Program-made: the position numbers and the translations under genes
Source of the DNA: Erodium maritimum
Taxonomy: Eukaryota; Streptophyta; Magnoliopsida; Geraniales; Geraniaceae
NCBI GenBank assembly: GCA_963921825.1
Contig: OY997593.1
Coordinates: 59,256,039 to 59,320,038 of the forward strand
Direction of reading: 5' to 3'
Length of the DNA stretch: 64,000 nucleotides
Shown: positions 14,301 through 24,490 of the stretch, piece after piece
Layout: every line of letters starts with the position of its first letter
How positions within the stretch are numbered: the stretch's first letter is position 1
Notes under the pieces: generated by a model
Told to the model about the DNA's origin: nothing
The model's database searches: none
Seen by the model: the letters and a program-made list of their open reading frames with translations, nothing else

Positions 14301-17300
14301 GGAAAGGAAGGGGGAATCATGATCCTTTGGTCAGACAAGTGTAGAGTTCACGTGGACAATCAGGAACATACCCACATCGACGCACAAATATGGCTTGTCC
14401 AGGAATCGGTTTTACGATTCACTGGAATTTATGAGGAGCCAACAAGGGAATTCAGGGACATACTTGGAACTTACTCCAGCAACTTGGCCGTAATCATCAG
14501 ACTTCAGACTGGATATTCATGGGTGATTTCAGTAGGATACTACACTCAAATGAGAAATGGGGAGGCCTACCATATCCTATGGCCCTTATACATGAATTCC
14601 GACACACTATATCAAACATTGGGGTTGAAGACTTACCGTTGGAAGGGTACCAATTCACATGGACTAAAGATGAGGATCCTGATTCGCGGATGGAAATCCG
14701 ATTGGACAGAGGCATGCTGCCCCCTTCGGCTAGGGAAAGGTTTTAGCAAGCACGACTGAGAAATGTTGGGTATACAACCTCTAATCATATGCCAATTATC
14801 CTTTAGCTTGTGCAGGAGATAACGGGTCCAAGAAAGAGGCATTTCAGATTTGCGGATACATGAACATAAGAAACGGGATGTGGTTACATTATTCACCAGG
14901 ACTGGGGACAACCGCCCAAAAGACATATCAAGCACCATATCTCCGAAATAAGCCGCTCATTGGATGTTTGGGGCCAGAATTCGAACCAGGAAGTAATTAA
15001 CACCATTAGGCGATGCCAATGGCTTCTCGGAGAACTGAATGGTAGAAGAGATCAACCAGGTATCAAGCGTCGTTTGGCTATTCAGAAGCAATACGAACGA
15101 GGTTTGTCTAAGCAAGAGGCCTTTTAGAAACAGCGGGAAAAGCAACACTAGTTGACTGAGGGTGATAAAAACACAAAATTCTATCATCGAGCAGCTACAA
15201 AAAAGCAACGTTAGAATCAAATCAAGACACTATAAAATAAGGGGGGGGGGGGGGGGGCATGAGCTCACATGGGAAACTGGAATGAAGGAAATGCTCCTTA
15301 AATACTCCCAAGATATATTCATAGCTAGTAAGGTGAACTTCCACGAACTCCCTATGGAAATTCCACCAGTGATCTCCATAAATGAGAATTGAATACTTAT
15401 TACGGCTGTGATAGATGAGGAGGTTAAGGAAGCTGTTTTTCAAATGGGACCGAGCTTAGGTTCAGATGGTTTGAATCCCATGTTCAATCAATATTACTGG
15501 CCGACACTCAAGGAGGAAGTCATGGGATTCGTACGGACAGTTGTTGGAACAAGGAATTTGGACCCGAACATTAACAAAACAATACCTTCAACCTATTGCC
15601 TTGTGCAATGTTAGTTTCCGGATCCTGTCAAAGGTCTTGGCCAATCAGAATAAACCTCTCCTCGCTCCCTTATATCAGTCAACCAAGGAGTTTTTTTCCC
15701 AGGGAGAGACATATAATCTTCATCTCCTATGAAGTTATACATGCGCTCCGCCGTTGCACCCAAGATGCAAAAGGATTCATGACCCTTAAGCTCGATATGA
15801 GAAAAGCATATGTAGAATGGTCAATCCTGCTAGCAATGATGGGTGCATTTGGGTTTGGACCACATTGGAGATCCTTGATCCTATCATTCCTTCAATCCAT
15901 CCAATATTCAATCAACTCGAATGACAGGTCGACATAGTCTTTTACACTTGAAAGAGGAATTCGTCATGGTGACCCTTTATCACCATATTTGTTTCTTTTC
16001 GGCATGAAAGGCTTATCCCGTATGTTACAACAAGTAGAACGAGGAGGACATCTGCATGGGGTCTCGGTTGCAAGAGGAGCACCGATGATATCACACATTT
16101 TATTCACCGATGATTGCTACATATACTACTGAGCAGACCGTAAAGAGGCCGAACACCTATTACACATCCTTACAAAATTTGGAAGTTTAAATCTTCTATT
16201 TTCTTTACTACTAACACCACCCCTGCAAACGTCTATTGTGTTGTGCTACTCTGTGCATTCAGGAAATCTCCAAGAGATCCATGTATCTAGGAGTACCTAA
16301 TATGCTGGGCCACAGACGAGGGCAGAGCCTACAGTTTTTGTGTGATAGGCTTCTCACTAACATTGAGGCTTGGGACGGGTAAATGGTTTCCATAGGAGGC
16401 AAGGAGGTTACGATCCGATCTGTCTTACAAACACTTTCAATATATGGTATGAGCGTGTTTCTCCTCCTCCAGGGTGTTATAGCCAAAATTCATATAGCCC
16501 TAGCCCGATACTGGTGGGCAAGCACGCCGAGAGCTATAAGACTCATAATTTGACAAATTGGGCAAAGTTGTGTTGTCCAAAAAGTGAGGGATGCCTTGGA
16601 TTCCGAGACGTGTACGACATGAATGTTAAACTTTTGGAAAAGATGGGATGGAAGCTTATGACGAAACCCGACAATCTAGTAGCAAAGGTCCTCAAGGTCA
16701 GATATTATCACAAGGAAGATTTTATTAATGCAAGAGGGGGCGGAATCAGAGTCGACTATGGACCGAAGTACGTACTACACAAGCCTTAATTCGACACGGG
16801 GTTAAGAAAACGATCGGGTATAAGGAAACCACGAGGGTTGAAGGGGTACCGTGGCTTTTGGGGGATACCCCTTGCATTCCTCCACATATGGTGGCTGACC
16901 CTGAATTATTGGTTAGGGATTTAGTGGATACAATAGATGCAGAATGGGAAATGGTACAACTACAGGAAAACCTCCCCCCAACGTTTATCCACGAGGTCCA
17001 GCAGGTCCCCCCTACCGGTCATTGGCCAATGTGACCGATGGTTCTGGTCTCGTAATATTCGTGGCCTCTACACATGTAAAAAGGGATATTAGAAGCTGGC
17101 TTGTATGCATGGTCAGTGGATCACTACTGCAAGTGCAAATGTGTGGAACTCTATATGAGATCTAGAAATTCAACCAAGATTAAAGTCTTTTTGTCGCGCT
17201 CCCTTTCATGTAATCTTCAGGTGGCTACTGACCTCTAGAAAAAAAATGTCTCTATTCTGGAGCACTACCCAGTCTGTCAATTACATCACGATCCACATCC

Positions 17301-19245
17301 CATTTGTTCCTCCATTGCTAATTTGCACAAGCAGTTTCAGGTAAGGCTCAACCAGAGATCCCCATTCCTCCAACTATATCTTTTTTGGAATGGTGGACAC
17401 TGGACATAGGTATCCTAGAGGGAGATGTCAATGCTCGCTTAACACTGACGGTGTGGGAAATATGAAAGGCCCGAAGTGGGGTGGTCTGGGACCAAGCCCC
17501 ACAATCAACATCAGCTGTGCATGTGACCGTTCGGTCCCAGGTCCATAGTTGGAAGGAGGCACATTCAAACAGATTCACTCCCAAGCCGAGCCTACTTTGT
17601 ACCCGAGCAACGAGTTGGACCGCCCCACTTCAGGGATGGATAACAATCAACGTAGATGAAGTTGTTTTTACCGATACCCAACAAATGGGATGGAGTTGAT
17701 TAGCCCGAAATGATAGAGGCTAGGTAATAGAAGGGGCGAATGGGACGATACGTGGAAGGCAAGGGGCTGCATTTATAGAGGCTACGACTATTTATCGCGC
17801 ACTATAGTGGTCCCGTCTCTAGAGTGTCCCATGTATAATTATACGGAGCGATGCCCAATATGTAGTCGATCTTATTAAGGGGTAAGTGTCTTTGTTCTCA
17901 CCAGTGGGACAGGTCATTGATGACTGTCGTTCCATATTAGTTTCTCTCGAGAATCTTAACCTCTAGTATGTGTCTAGAACAGTGAACTAGTTAACCAAAG
18001 AAGCCCGTTCTATGACTGTTCTATCGCGGTCCGAATTCATCATCCCAAACGTACTATAATGTATTATTCGCTCGTCTCGGACATGCTTTGAATGGAAAAA
18101 AAAAGTGCGTACCTCCCCAAACTTCATTGTACACATGAGGCAGCTCAGCAAGATAATTAACAATGGCGACAATAGCTATACTTGTAGTATCATGTGCTGG
18201 GAAGATGAAAGTCAGAACCTTGTCCCCTATGTCACGTTCATTGAGAAACTCTCCATTTTCGCCCCTGAACCGCAGCAAGAACGACAACAAGTCCTCCTAC
18301 GATGACACGATTTTTCTCAAATAGTTTAATGTATCGATGCTTCAAGTTTACTAATAATAAAATGAAAGCGAACTTGAATTTGAATATGTACCTGCTCTCC
18401 CACCACTTCGATATTAGTGTTCTCTTTCCTTTTTTTAATAATGGCAAGAACCTCCTTGTGAAATGCCCTGGATGCCATCACTGCGCGCCGGTACTTTGTA
18501 CCGGGAAAGTTAACGGGAAGCGATGCCATCCCAATACCGATGTCCTTAGTGAGCTTCTCGAGCTTCTCTATCAATGAACTGTCTTCAATGCTCAAGAACA
18601 GCCGGCACGCCACCTCGAACGAGTGGTGTCGGGCAAGCTCTTGAACCCTAACCACTTGCTTGCCTTGCCAGTATTGCTTCATGTGCTGCTTGTTCATAGA
18701 GTCCAATATGTTGACGTAGTTTTGGATGTATTGAGGTTTGAGAAAGGAGGGAATCACTAGTCGCCGGAGTTGCCTGGTGTGGTCGGTGAAGACCTTGCCT
18801 TCTTCCGATGGGTTGAAGATCTTTTGGAGAGAGGCTGGCCACCAGGCTTGGACCAGCTTGTTCTCGTTGGAGAAGAGGAACTTGTTCCCCTCAGGTGTGC
18901 ACAATACGGCCATGGTTTCTCCAAGAAGCGACGTCTTGAAGATGTTCGGGGACGAGTATCTTCTCACTCTATCCGTTATAAACCTAATTTCAGGTAGACA
19001 AATATTTTAGAGCTATATATACATGTATAACTTAAGGATATATTGACTAACCTGTACTGGAGGCCTTTCTTTGCCATGGAGAGGTATGTCAAAGATTCGC
19101 CGACTATAGGCCATCCCGAGCTTCCTGGCGGAAGAGGAAGTTTTGCTGATGCAGGGTTTATGCTGGTTTTGCGTTTGTTGTTGAAGAACAAAAGGATGAT
19201 GATGGAGAAGAGGAAGAGAGGCAACGGAAGAAGATAAAGCTCCAT
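2016..19245 (-). CDS. P450 gene 1, CYP716-like, five exons
   Basis: Spliced CDS, complement of exons 19052-19245, 18392-18983, 18113-18296, 6522-6709 and 2016-2309 (194/592/184/188/294 nt), giving 483 residues and TGA. All introns are GT-AG. The product is a membrane-anchored heme monooxygenase of the ER. It has a hydrophobic N-terminal anchor, a proline-rich hinge ([11 protein letters not shown]), [10 protein letters not shown], the I-helix PAHDTTS, the K-helix EVLR, FDPTRF and the heme loop [10 protein letters not shown]. These signatures fit the CYP85 clan, family CYP716, whose characterised members mostly oxidise pentacyclic triterpenes such as beta-amyrin, using electrons from CPR. The substrate here is not known. 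MELYLLPL is preferred as the start because gene 2 shares it; an in-frame ATG five codons upstream (19260) exists only here. No oxidosqualene cyclase gene is visible nearby. No stop or frameshift is seen, so it is probably functional if the 11.4-kb intron 3 is spliced. Confidence 0.93.
2490..3246 (+). repeat. Repeat J, LINE/SINE-like 3' end shared with repeat K
   Basis: A GC-richer block in AT-rich intron. Its last 200 bp (GGATTAGTTGCAGG, then a GAAATTAATAAATAAAG-like end and a short A run) match 57040-57150 in gene 2 intron 3. No coding domain is recognised and no convincing target-site duplication was found. Most likely an old non-autonomous retroposon. Confidence 0.45.
3250..4790. other. 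AT-rich intronic DNA, nothing recognised
   Basis: Long A/T runs, an (AT)n stretch near 4500-4512 and no ORF of interest. I see no TIR, LTR or LINE signature here. Confidence 0.5.
5036..6228. mobile_element. Element M1: TIR element filled by a minisatellite
   Basis: The left end (5036-5153) and the reverse complement of the right end (6109-6228) are similar over about 115 bp, with shared blocks CCCGTTTCATTT, TTTTTCAAGAGATTT-like and AAGTAG(T/C)(G/A)TAT. Between them are degenerate short tandem units of the form GTTTGAGAATATGAGNGATGTG at about 5210-5560 and 5800-6060. A second copy of the left end, with its flank, sits internally at 5616-5735. There is no transposase. True outer ends may extend to about 4790 and 6430, where further weakly symmetrical sequence occurs. 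Probably a non-autonomous DNA transposon. Confidence 0.7.
5210..6060. repeat. Minisatellite, units of about 20-24 bp, in M1
   Basis: More than 25 degenerate copies of a unit built around TTGAGAATATG plus a variable GATGTG spacer, in two blocks split by the internal copy of the left end of M1. The long minus-strand ORF over it is a low-complexity by-product rich in YSQ, not a gene. Confidence 0.85.
6461..6506. repeat. Microsatellite next to exon 4 donor
   Basis: A CT-rich then GATA/TATA simple repeat beginning about 15 bp inside intron 4 of gene 1. Gene 2 has no equivalent at this point. Confidence 0.8.
6522..6709 (-). CDS. Gene 1 exon 4 (J'/K-helix region)
   Basis: 188 nt encoding EQMKIANSK through FFVPKGWK, with the ExxR motif as EVLR in [16 protein letters not shown]. 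The acceptor (AATTAAAG) and donor (AAG|GTAACA) match gene 2. Exon 4 restores frame after exon 3, for a cumulative 1158 nt, exactly 386 codons. It is separated from exon 3 by 11,403 bp. Confidence 0.93.
7240..7887 (+). repeat. Unclassified GC-richer block with A-rich 3' end
   Basis: An AT-rich intron gives way to mixed-composition sequence that ends in GAATAAAAATACATA and an A run at about 7881-7887, suggesting a short non-LTR retroposon on the plus strand. No target-site repeat and no known domain were found. Confidence 0.35.
7956..9854 (+). pseudogene. LINE A ORF1 (RRM RNA-binding protein), four stops
   Basis: One continuous frame of about 633 codons, broken by TGA at 8361, TAG at 8802, TGA at 9309 and TAG at 9480, but with no frameshift. 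After a Gly/Ser-rich N-terminus comes an RRM (about 8300-8520): RNP2-like [12 protein letters not shown]1-like GKFFGFIYA, ending [10 protein letters not shown] later block [12 protein letters not shown] (about 8890-8925) resembles the WVxIxGxPLHxW segment of plant LINE ORF1 proteins. The basic C-terminus ends in [14 protein letters not shown], a motif repeated in element F. The role in the family is binding LINE RNA in the RNP. Here it cannot make a full protein. Confidence 0.85.
9866..13548 (+). pseudogene. LINE A ORF2 (EN-RT), frameshifted
   Basis: ORF2 starts 11 bases after the ORF1 stop with [10 protein letters not shown]. Endonuclease blocks: [16 protein letters not shown] (about 10276) and SDHRPVIF (about 10507). 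RT blocks: KASGPDGFS (11191), [22 protein letters not shown] (split over 11370-11440), [12 protein letters not shown] (11577), QGCPLSP, the catalytic FADD at 11892-11903, and PMKYLGF. The zf-RVT region with HILLHC lies near 13170. Breaks: a frameshift at a T-run near 10100, one near 10300, one near 11755, TAG at 12072, and a shift at the G-run 12967-12978. Two of these are at homopolymers and could be sequencing errors. Confidence 0.88.
13896..18104 (+). mobile_element. LINE B: ORF2-only L1 relic with RNase H domain
   Basis: A decayed LINE of about 4.2 kb. The 3' end is the A-run at 18095-18104, and AAAAAAAGT occurs on both sides (about 13887 and 18098), a plausible short TSD. Only about 200 bp separates the 5' end from the endonuclease start, so ORF1 is absent. 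Its protein differs in type from LINE A: it ends in an RNase H domain, as in many plant L1s. Comparison with gene 2 shows the insertion went into the first bases of intron 3. Confidence 0.75.
14098..17960 (+). pseudogene. LINE B ORF2 (EN-RT-RNase H), heavily mutated
   Basis: Pieces in several frames. Endonuclease: [17 protein letters not shown] ... LDVLFLMET (14098-14210), and [17 protein letters not shown] to [10 protein letters not shown] (14519-14735). [22 protein letters not shown] (15420), a remnant of the FRPISL block near 15600, [11 protein letters not shown] (15785), PLSPYLFLF and the active site as FTDD (about 16105). RNase [18 protein letters not shown] then RNDRG (17640-17720) and a distal ATTIYRAL block. 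Many stops and shifts, and a G-homopolymer at 15241-15257. Much older than LINE A. Confidence 0.82.
18113..19245 (-). CDS. Gene 1 exons 1-3 (5' half of the P450)
   Basis: Exon 1 (19245-19052) encodes the anchor and hinge. A 68-bp intron follows. Exon 2 (18983-18392) encodes helices A to H, including [15 protein letters not shown] and [15 protein letters not shown] 95-bp intron follows. Exon 3 (18296-18113) encodes the I-helix, with PAHDTTS carrying the oxygen-activating Thr pair. Exon 3 ends in phase 1, so its last G is the first base of a Glu codon finished by exon 4. The donor GTACGCACTT is the same as in gene 2 except at its tenth base, and is followed almost at once by the tail of LINE B. 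Confidence 0.93.
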
Positions 19246-19420
19246 TTCAAGCATGACCATTCCCTCTTGAGTTCGTCTTCTTTATATTAAAGGTAAGGGT
19301 TGGGGCTGCCCCAAGTAAAAGTCGTTGGGAAGATTAATGCTACAAATAATAGCGGTGACGTTATTGGAAAGACTTAGTGTTCACATTAACTTATATGTCA
19401 ATCCGAGATGGACGGACCCA
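19246..19420 (-). promoter_or_regulatory. Gene 1 proximal promoter with TATA-like box
   Basis: On the minus strand, TTTAATATAAAG about 35-45 bp before the MEL start codon is identical in gene 2, as is the following AAGACGAACTCAAGAGG. The box is close to the ATG, so the 5' UTR would be very short or the TATA assignment is wrong. The homology with the gene 2 promoter extends to about 19400. Confidence 0.45.
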
Positions 19421-19533
19421 ATACAGATGTATTGATATATTGTACTGATACATTTTTAATGGTGACTAGGAAAAATGATTAACAAGATTCAAATGTTATA
19501 ATCCAATTATTTGAATAAACTAAAATAAGGAGA

Positions 19534-21768
19534 ATCCAAGGCGCTTTGGGTGCATCACTACCTTCCTAAAGTTCGGTCATTTCCGCCGCATATTTCCCAT
19601 CTCGCCTTACCTCCCCGGCCTCCGACCATCTACAAACTCCTCTACCGGGTGACGCCTCCTTCTGTTCGACCCCCCCGGTCTTGCAACCCTTTTTCCGATC
19701 CTTTTCCATGGCCTTCAACCAACCACACCACCCCGACCCTATGCAGCATCCTCCTCCAGGCTTCCTCCCCGATATCAAGTTTCCTATGCCGACCGTCGCC
19801 CGGTCCATTTCCCTATCTGTCGGACATCAAGGCCTCGGGTGCAGCGATGATCCGCCGCTGAAGGACAAACCGGGCTCGGCCGAGGCGGGTGCAATCGTCC
19901 CTACAAACCGCAACCACCTAAGACAGCTGCAACTTCGGATGAGACAGCGTCGCGCCGGCCACAAGCTGAGATCGATGGTGTCCACAACGGGCCGCGGTAG
20001 ATTCGCGGCACCCCGCCTCCGGCATCCTACCCGAATTATCGTCCCCCGGGCATGCATGACTTGATCCCGGAGGGCCGATCAACGACTACCCCCAGATCTG
20101 CTTCTCGGCAGGGTGGAACCCCTCTGGAATGCATCTCCCCGATGCCGGATTAGGAGGATGAAGACGAGGACCTGGTTGTTCCAGTTGAGGCTGTGTCGGC
20201 GGCCAAAAATGGGAAATACCTATACTCGTTGGCGGTACGGGTCGTTGGGGGAAAGATCCACAATCCGATCGCTGTCTGCGCATTGATGCTGCACAAATGG
20301 AAGGTGGACGACATTCAGGTTGAATACATGTCGCCGGAGGTCACTGGGTTTCATTTCCCGTCCTAGGCGACTATGGAGGACATCCGTCACAAGGGGCCGT
20401 AGATCTTCAAAGGCTTCCCCCTGCTGTTGGTGCCTCTCCATCCCTATATGAAACCCAACGATATCAATTTCAACCATATAGAGATCGGGATTCGGGCTAT
20501 GAACGTCCCGGGGGGTGCTCAGACTCCAAGTGTCCGCGACCTAATTGCCTCTTCCATGAGCACTCAAGTAATCTCGGCCCCCTTACCTTTTGTTAGGCGT
20601 GAGGACCGCTTCCTGTGGATGAGGGTCCGATTGGAGGTGAACCAACCACTACGGAGACGTCTTCGTCTCCGATTCCCTGGTAATACCAAATCCTCGCTAA
20701 TCGAACTGCAATATGAGAAGATGCCAGAGTTTTGTCGTCGGTGTGGTCGACTTACACACCGTTTAGTGGGTTGCACGTCTCACTTGCCGGAGGTTGGGCG
20801 AGAGGAGGTTTGCTATAATGACTCCATAAAGGTACCAAAGCAACTGGATGTGGATCGACTACTGAAGACGGTCTAGTATCCCCCAAAGACCTATCGAGGA
20901 AGTGGAAGTTGATGACCCCCTAACATGGCTCTCCCTGAACCCGATTGGCCGAGTCAGAGAGGACGTCCCAAGGAGTAGTGTACCCTTTACAGAATACCAT
21001 CCGAAGACTAACAACTTGGCTAAGAATGCCCCGGAAGGGGCGGTCAACACTGTGCATGGAGATTCACCGAGAGCATATGGGGGGCTCCGGGTTTTACAAA
21101 GCCTGACAACCTGGCCAACGTCCACAATGATGGGGGTGTTTTCTGCCCAGACAGATCTGCAGATGCCCTGGGTTTACCAGAAGGGAAGGAGAAAGATCCC
21201 CAAGTGCTATCTGGAAAAAAGCAAGTCCTATCAGAGCAAAAGCGATGAAGTCAAGCATAAGAACAAGGAGCAAGCAACTGTATGCTAGACCTCTTGGATC
21301 CAAGAAACCTTTGGAACTGTTGGGCCCCTCACCAAGGGATCTTGAGCTGGACAAGATTGTGGAAGACCAGAAGCATCAAGTGGAGGCAGGGCATCATCCT
21401 ATACAGGAATGAGAATATCCGGCGGGGGTGGGTCTGGCCGCTCTTGGCCTATACACACAGACCCGAGACAGCCAGTGCTGGGAGGTCTCGGGAAGCCCGC
21501 ATTCACAGCTCGACACTTCTCGTCATTTTTATTTTATGCTTTGGTTTTGACAATTTTTGTTAGGTCTCGTTGTTTTGAGACGTCGATAAGGGGATGTCCT
21601 GAGTTATTGTCTACGATATCAAGTAGGCTATCTTTATGGGTCCATGAGCGCTGGACTTGCCACGGTCGGCCCAGACACATATTTGGAGCCCAGGGCGGTT
21701 ACGCTCTACCTTGTATGGTTTCTTTTTTGCATTAATGCACTTCCCCGGTTACCCGCTTAAAATAAAAA
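19534..21768 (+). mobile_element. Element C2: ORF1-only LINE-like retroposon, 13-bp TSD
   Basis: A 2.2-kb unit between direct repeats TAAAATAAGGAGA at 19521-19533 and 21769-21781. It holds a DUF4283/zinc-knuckle ORF1 relic, about 500 bp of sequence without domain, and the C-family 3' tail (about 21560-21760) ending in ACCCGCTTAAAATAAAAAT. There is no endonuclease or RT sequence anywhere in it. Its complete ends and TSD show it moved as this short unit. It lies about 290 bp upstream of the gene 1 start codon. Confidence 0.88.
19708..20876 (+). pseudogene. C2 ORF1 relic: DUF4283 plus CCHC knuckle
   Basis: The N-terminus MAFNQPHHPDP ... PGFLPDIKFPMP aligns with C3 (MDPVQTQ ... LGFLPDVTFSLP). 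A DUF4283 part is visible at about 20160-20520 in pieces (LMLHKWKVDDIQVEYMSPEVTG, PLHPYMKPNDINFNHIEIG). The best open stretch, 20427-20876, carries RLEVNQPLRRRLRLRFPG and the knuckle FCRRCGRLTHRLVGC (20730-20775), typical of LINE ORF1. Frameshifts and stops break the N-terminal half. Confidence 0.8.
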
Positions 21769-21781
21769 TAAAATAAGGAGA

Positions 21782-22803
21782 GCATTATCAATAAGCAACT
21801 AGGATTACAAAAAAAAATAGTTCTCTCTACAACACGTCGTCGACTGCATTTCCGCACTAGCCCGTAAACCATAACACCAAGTCTTTTGTTGTATTTTTTT
21901 ATCACTCTTGCTCACTTTATGTATGTTGTATTGCTCTAAGTATAAGACTATTTTGCTCTTATATGTTCAACAGGTTTCAACCGAGAGGTTTTGAGTGCTC
22001 TAGAGTTCTACGCCGCAACGAGGTCCGATTTTTTCATCACCAAGAACCGAGGAAGATCGACAGTTATGGAGTAGTAGGAGGGAAAGGTGGATGGTGATGA
22101 CACCGTACATTTTGACGGTGGGGGAAGTGTTTGGATCGATGGCACGAGCGGGTCAGGCCGAATCTGACGGTACTGTAGTTGCTGGAGAGAAGTAGACAAC
22201 GACGACGCGTTCATCCGACTAGCGAGGCAATGGAGTGCCAAGATGCTTGACTTGTACACGAAGGATGGGTTTCTGGACAAGGCGTGAGAGATGCAAAGTC
22301 AGCTCATTCGGGCCTTTGTGTCGGTGTCAGCAGCCAACGGGGCCGGAGCTGTTCTGGTGATGCAATCTTGTGGTCTCTAAAATTTAGGCTCGAGCCATTG
22401 GAAGTTTTGTGGTTTTTCTTGTCAAGGCTTTGTGCCTTGTTCCACGATTAGGAGGAACTAAATAGGGTTGGTTCGTACGTGGTGCAACATCAAAGGGATG
22501 AAATCGAAGCTTCCAAAGACGACAGTGATATCCGATATGGGACTTAGAGTGTGGATACGGGTGTTCACGTTGTCGCGTACCGTGCGCCATCATTAGCAAA
22601 TTTAGACGAAGGGTAGTTAGCACTCTCGCCTCTTCCAATGAGTGACATTGGGACTAATTAGAGGGCGAGTGGCATCACTCATCACTTGTCTTTCGTTGTC
22701 AAAGGTTCTATCAAGTGTTGGTAGTAGTGTCACTGACATTCCCTTATCGGTGATAGATATATGAACTCTTGATAAGAGATACAACATCTCTTATTAAAAA
22801 ATC
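21782..22803. other. Unassigned, GC-richer in part
   Basis: The segment at about 21960-22640 is GC-richer than its surroundings and contains only broken frames. I recognise no protein domain, LTR or LINE tail, and cannot say whether it is a transposon fragment or a dead gene. Confidence 0.4.
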
Positions 22804-23209
22804 GGGATAAATATACTTTTTAGCCCTGTACTTTACCTTAATTTCACGTCCTAACTGTACTCCACTTTTCGTTTTAATTCCTAACCGTGACTTTTCCAAA
22901 AATTATAAATCCTAGCATTAAAGGTGAGGGTTAATATCATTTCCTAGCTGTCACCTTTATCTCATTTGCACGTCGTAACTACGGTTAACCTTTATTTGCA
23001 TAAACTACCAAAACCTATGCATTTATAATTGCATTTTGGAGGTTGGATACTCAAACAAATGCATCCGTAAAGTTAGACGAATTTCATCCCCTTTACGCTA
23101 GGATCTACGAATTTTAAAAAAGTTACGGTTAAGAATTGAAACGAAAGATAAAACACGGTTAAGACGTAAAATTAAAATAATGTATAAGAATAGTAAGTAT
23201 ATTTATCCC
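22804..23209. mobile_element. MITE with long TIRs (GGGATAAATATACTT)
   Basis: 406 bp. The left end GGGATAAATATACTTTTTAG and the reverse complement of the right end GGGATAAATATACTTACTAT match, and similarity continues imperfectly for about 130 bp. No clear TSD is left. GGGNNAA termini suggest a Mutator-like affiliation. Confidence 0.75.
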
Positions 23210-24271
23210 TTGACTAAATGTAGCAATCTAAATTGATCTGTAGCAAGTCCTCTTTATTGCAAACGACATCCCCAACCTACATCCTAAAAAGTCCATGAAA
23301 AAGGCTCCAAAAAAATATGACACAATCAAAAGCGTGAGATACACATACCTCAAGCATTTTTTTTTTCCAGTAAAACAGTAGATTAAATTAGTCTTATTTC
23401 AAAGATTGTAAACGGGGACCAAAATGATTTACAGCCTTACAAAGCGTGAGATCCAGATACCTCTAGCTTTATGCTCCTTATTTGCGAAGGGGACATATAT
23501 GTTAATGTTTCTCTCTATCAACATAATATATCAACTTGAAGCCAAAAGCGTTGGCCAAGTATTTCCTGATATGTGAGGTTTTCTTCTCAGAGGCGGCTTC
23601 CTAAGTGCATTGAACTGACTGGTTTTCTTCGAGGCATATATGTGGCTGTCTTGAAAGTGCTTATTCCAAAGAGGCGGCTTATTAGAAAAGTCAAGGATTC
23701 AAATGTATATCGTAGGATCAGAAGTTCAGAGTTAAGGGTTTGAGAATCATACGCTGACTAAGATGAATTTTGATGCGAACACTTGATTTTAAAAGAGCAC
23801 CACTCTGTGGGATTATGTTATAAGTATTTAGTGGATGCTGACTAAATATTTAATTATACTTTTGCTTAATTTATTTAATTCATATATAAAACATTAAATA
23901 CTAAATTAAATTGAATTTTTTTGATAAACCGAATTAATAAATTAATTATTAGCTAAAATGAAAATTAAACTTAAACTTAAACTTATAATTTTATTTTTTT
24001 AAATAAAAACCAAATTAAACATTCACAATTCGAAGTGTAAATCAATTTTGGTACAGTCTCGATTCGAAGTGTAAATCAATTTTGGTACAGTCTCGATTCG
24101 AAGTGTAAATCAATGATTTTGTGATCAAAGACATTAAATAAATTATTTAGAAAAATACGAACCTAATGACCATAAATTTATGAATTTTAAAAACCGTTTA
24201 CACAAAATTGGATTTAAAATAATTGCATTATTTTGATTTTTTGTATTAAATTTAATTAAAAAAGAAAAAAA
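23210..24271. other. Unassigned AT-rich spacer with a small tandem repeat
   Basis: Nothing recognised except three copies of a 33-bp unit at about 24029-24113 (CGATTCGAAGTGTAAATCAA plus a variable end). There is no ORF with a product. Confidence 0.5.
24029..24113. repeat. Tandem repeat, 33-bp unit, about 2.5 copies
   Basis: Consecutive near-identical units starting with (A/T)TTCGAAGTGTAAATCAAT and ending TTTGGTACAGTCTC. The last copy is partial. Confidence 0.85.
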
Positions 24272-24490
24272 GTAGCTGGGACACGTGTCCGTCCACCATT
24301 GGTCGGGCGCGAATCGTGCGAACCACGCACCGCGACGCACGAATGTACGTCGTGCTCCGCACCGTGCACCGCGGACCGCACAAGTGTGGTGCGTGGTTCG
24401 CGAACCACGCACGCCACATCGTGCGTGGTGCGAATAACGAACCACACATGCGCGATGCGTGGACGTGGTTTGCACGATGTGTATGCTCTA
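24272..24490. repeat. CpG-rich palindromic block
   Basis: A 220-bp island of CG-rich words (GTGCGTGG, CACGCACC, CGCACGA) in AT-rich DNA. A perfect 24-bp palindrome is centred at 24400/24401, flanked by imperfect inverted copies. The overlapping open frames in all phases reflect composition only. Similar wording occurs at 53200-53430, so it may be an LTR or MITE end. Confidence 0.6.

Larger units (their letters stand above)
6710..18112 (-). other. Gene 1 intron 3, 11.4 kb
   Basis: Ancestral intron pieces can be matched to gene 2: 6710-6960 corresponds to 57790-58101, and about 13838-13868 to 43669-43697. The rest is inserted: an unclassified block (7240-7890), LINE A (7921-13745) and LINE B (about 13896-18104). 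Both LINEs are antisense to the P450. Confidence 0.85.

Noticed and set aside
21409-21735. ORF of 108 residues at the end of C2 with a close match in C3 (27205-27561) and partly C4
   Set aside because: The shared peptide SRLSLWVHERW comes from the conserved 3' tail DNA. Frame is not kept in C1 and the stretch abuts the A-tail, so it is probably untranslated tail.
22806-23220. 9-bp TSD for the MITE at 22804-23209
   Set aside because: The flanks TAAAAAATC and TTGACTAAA do not match.
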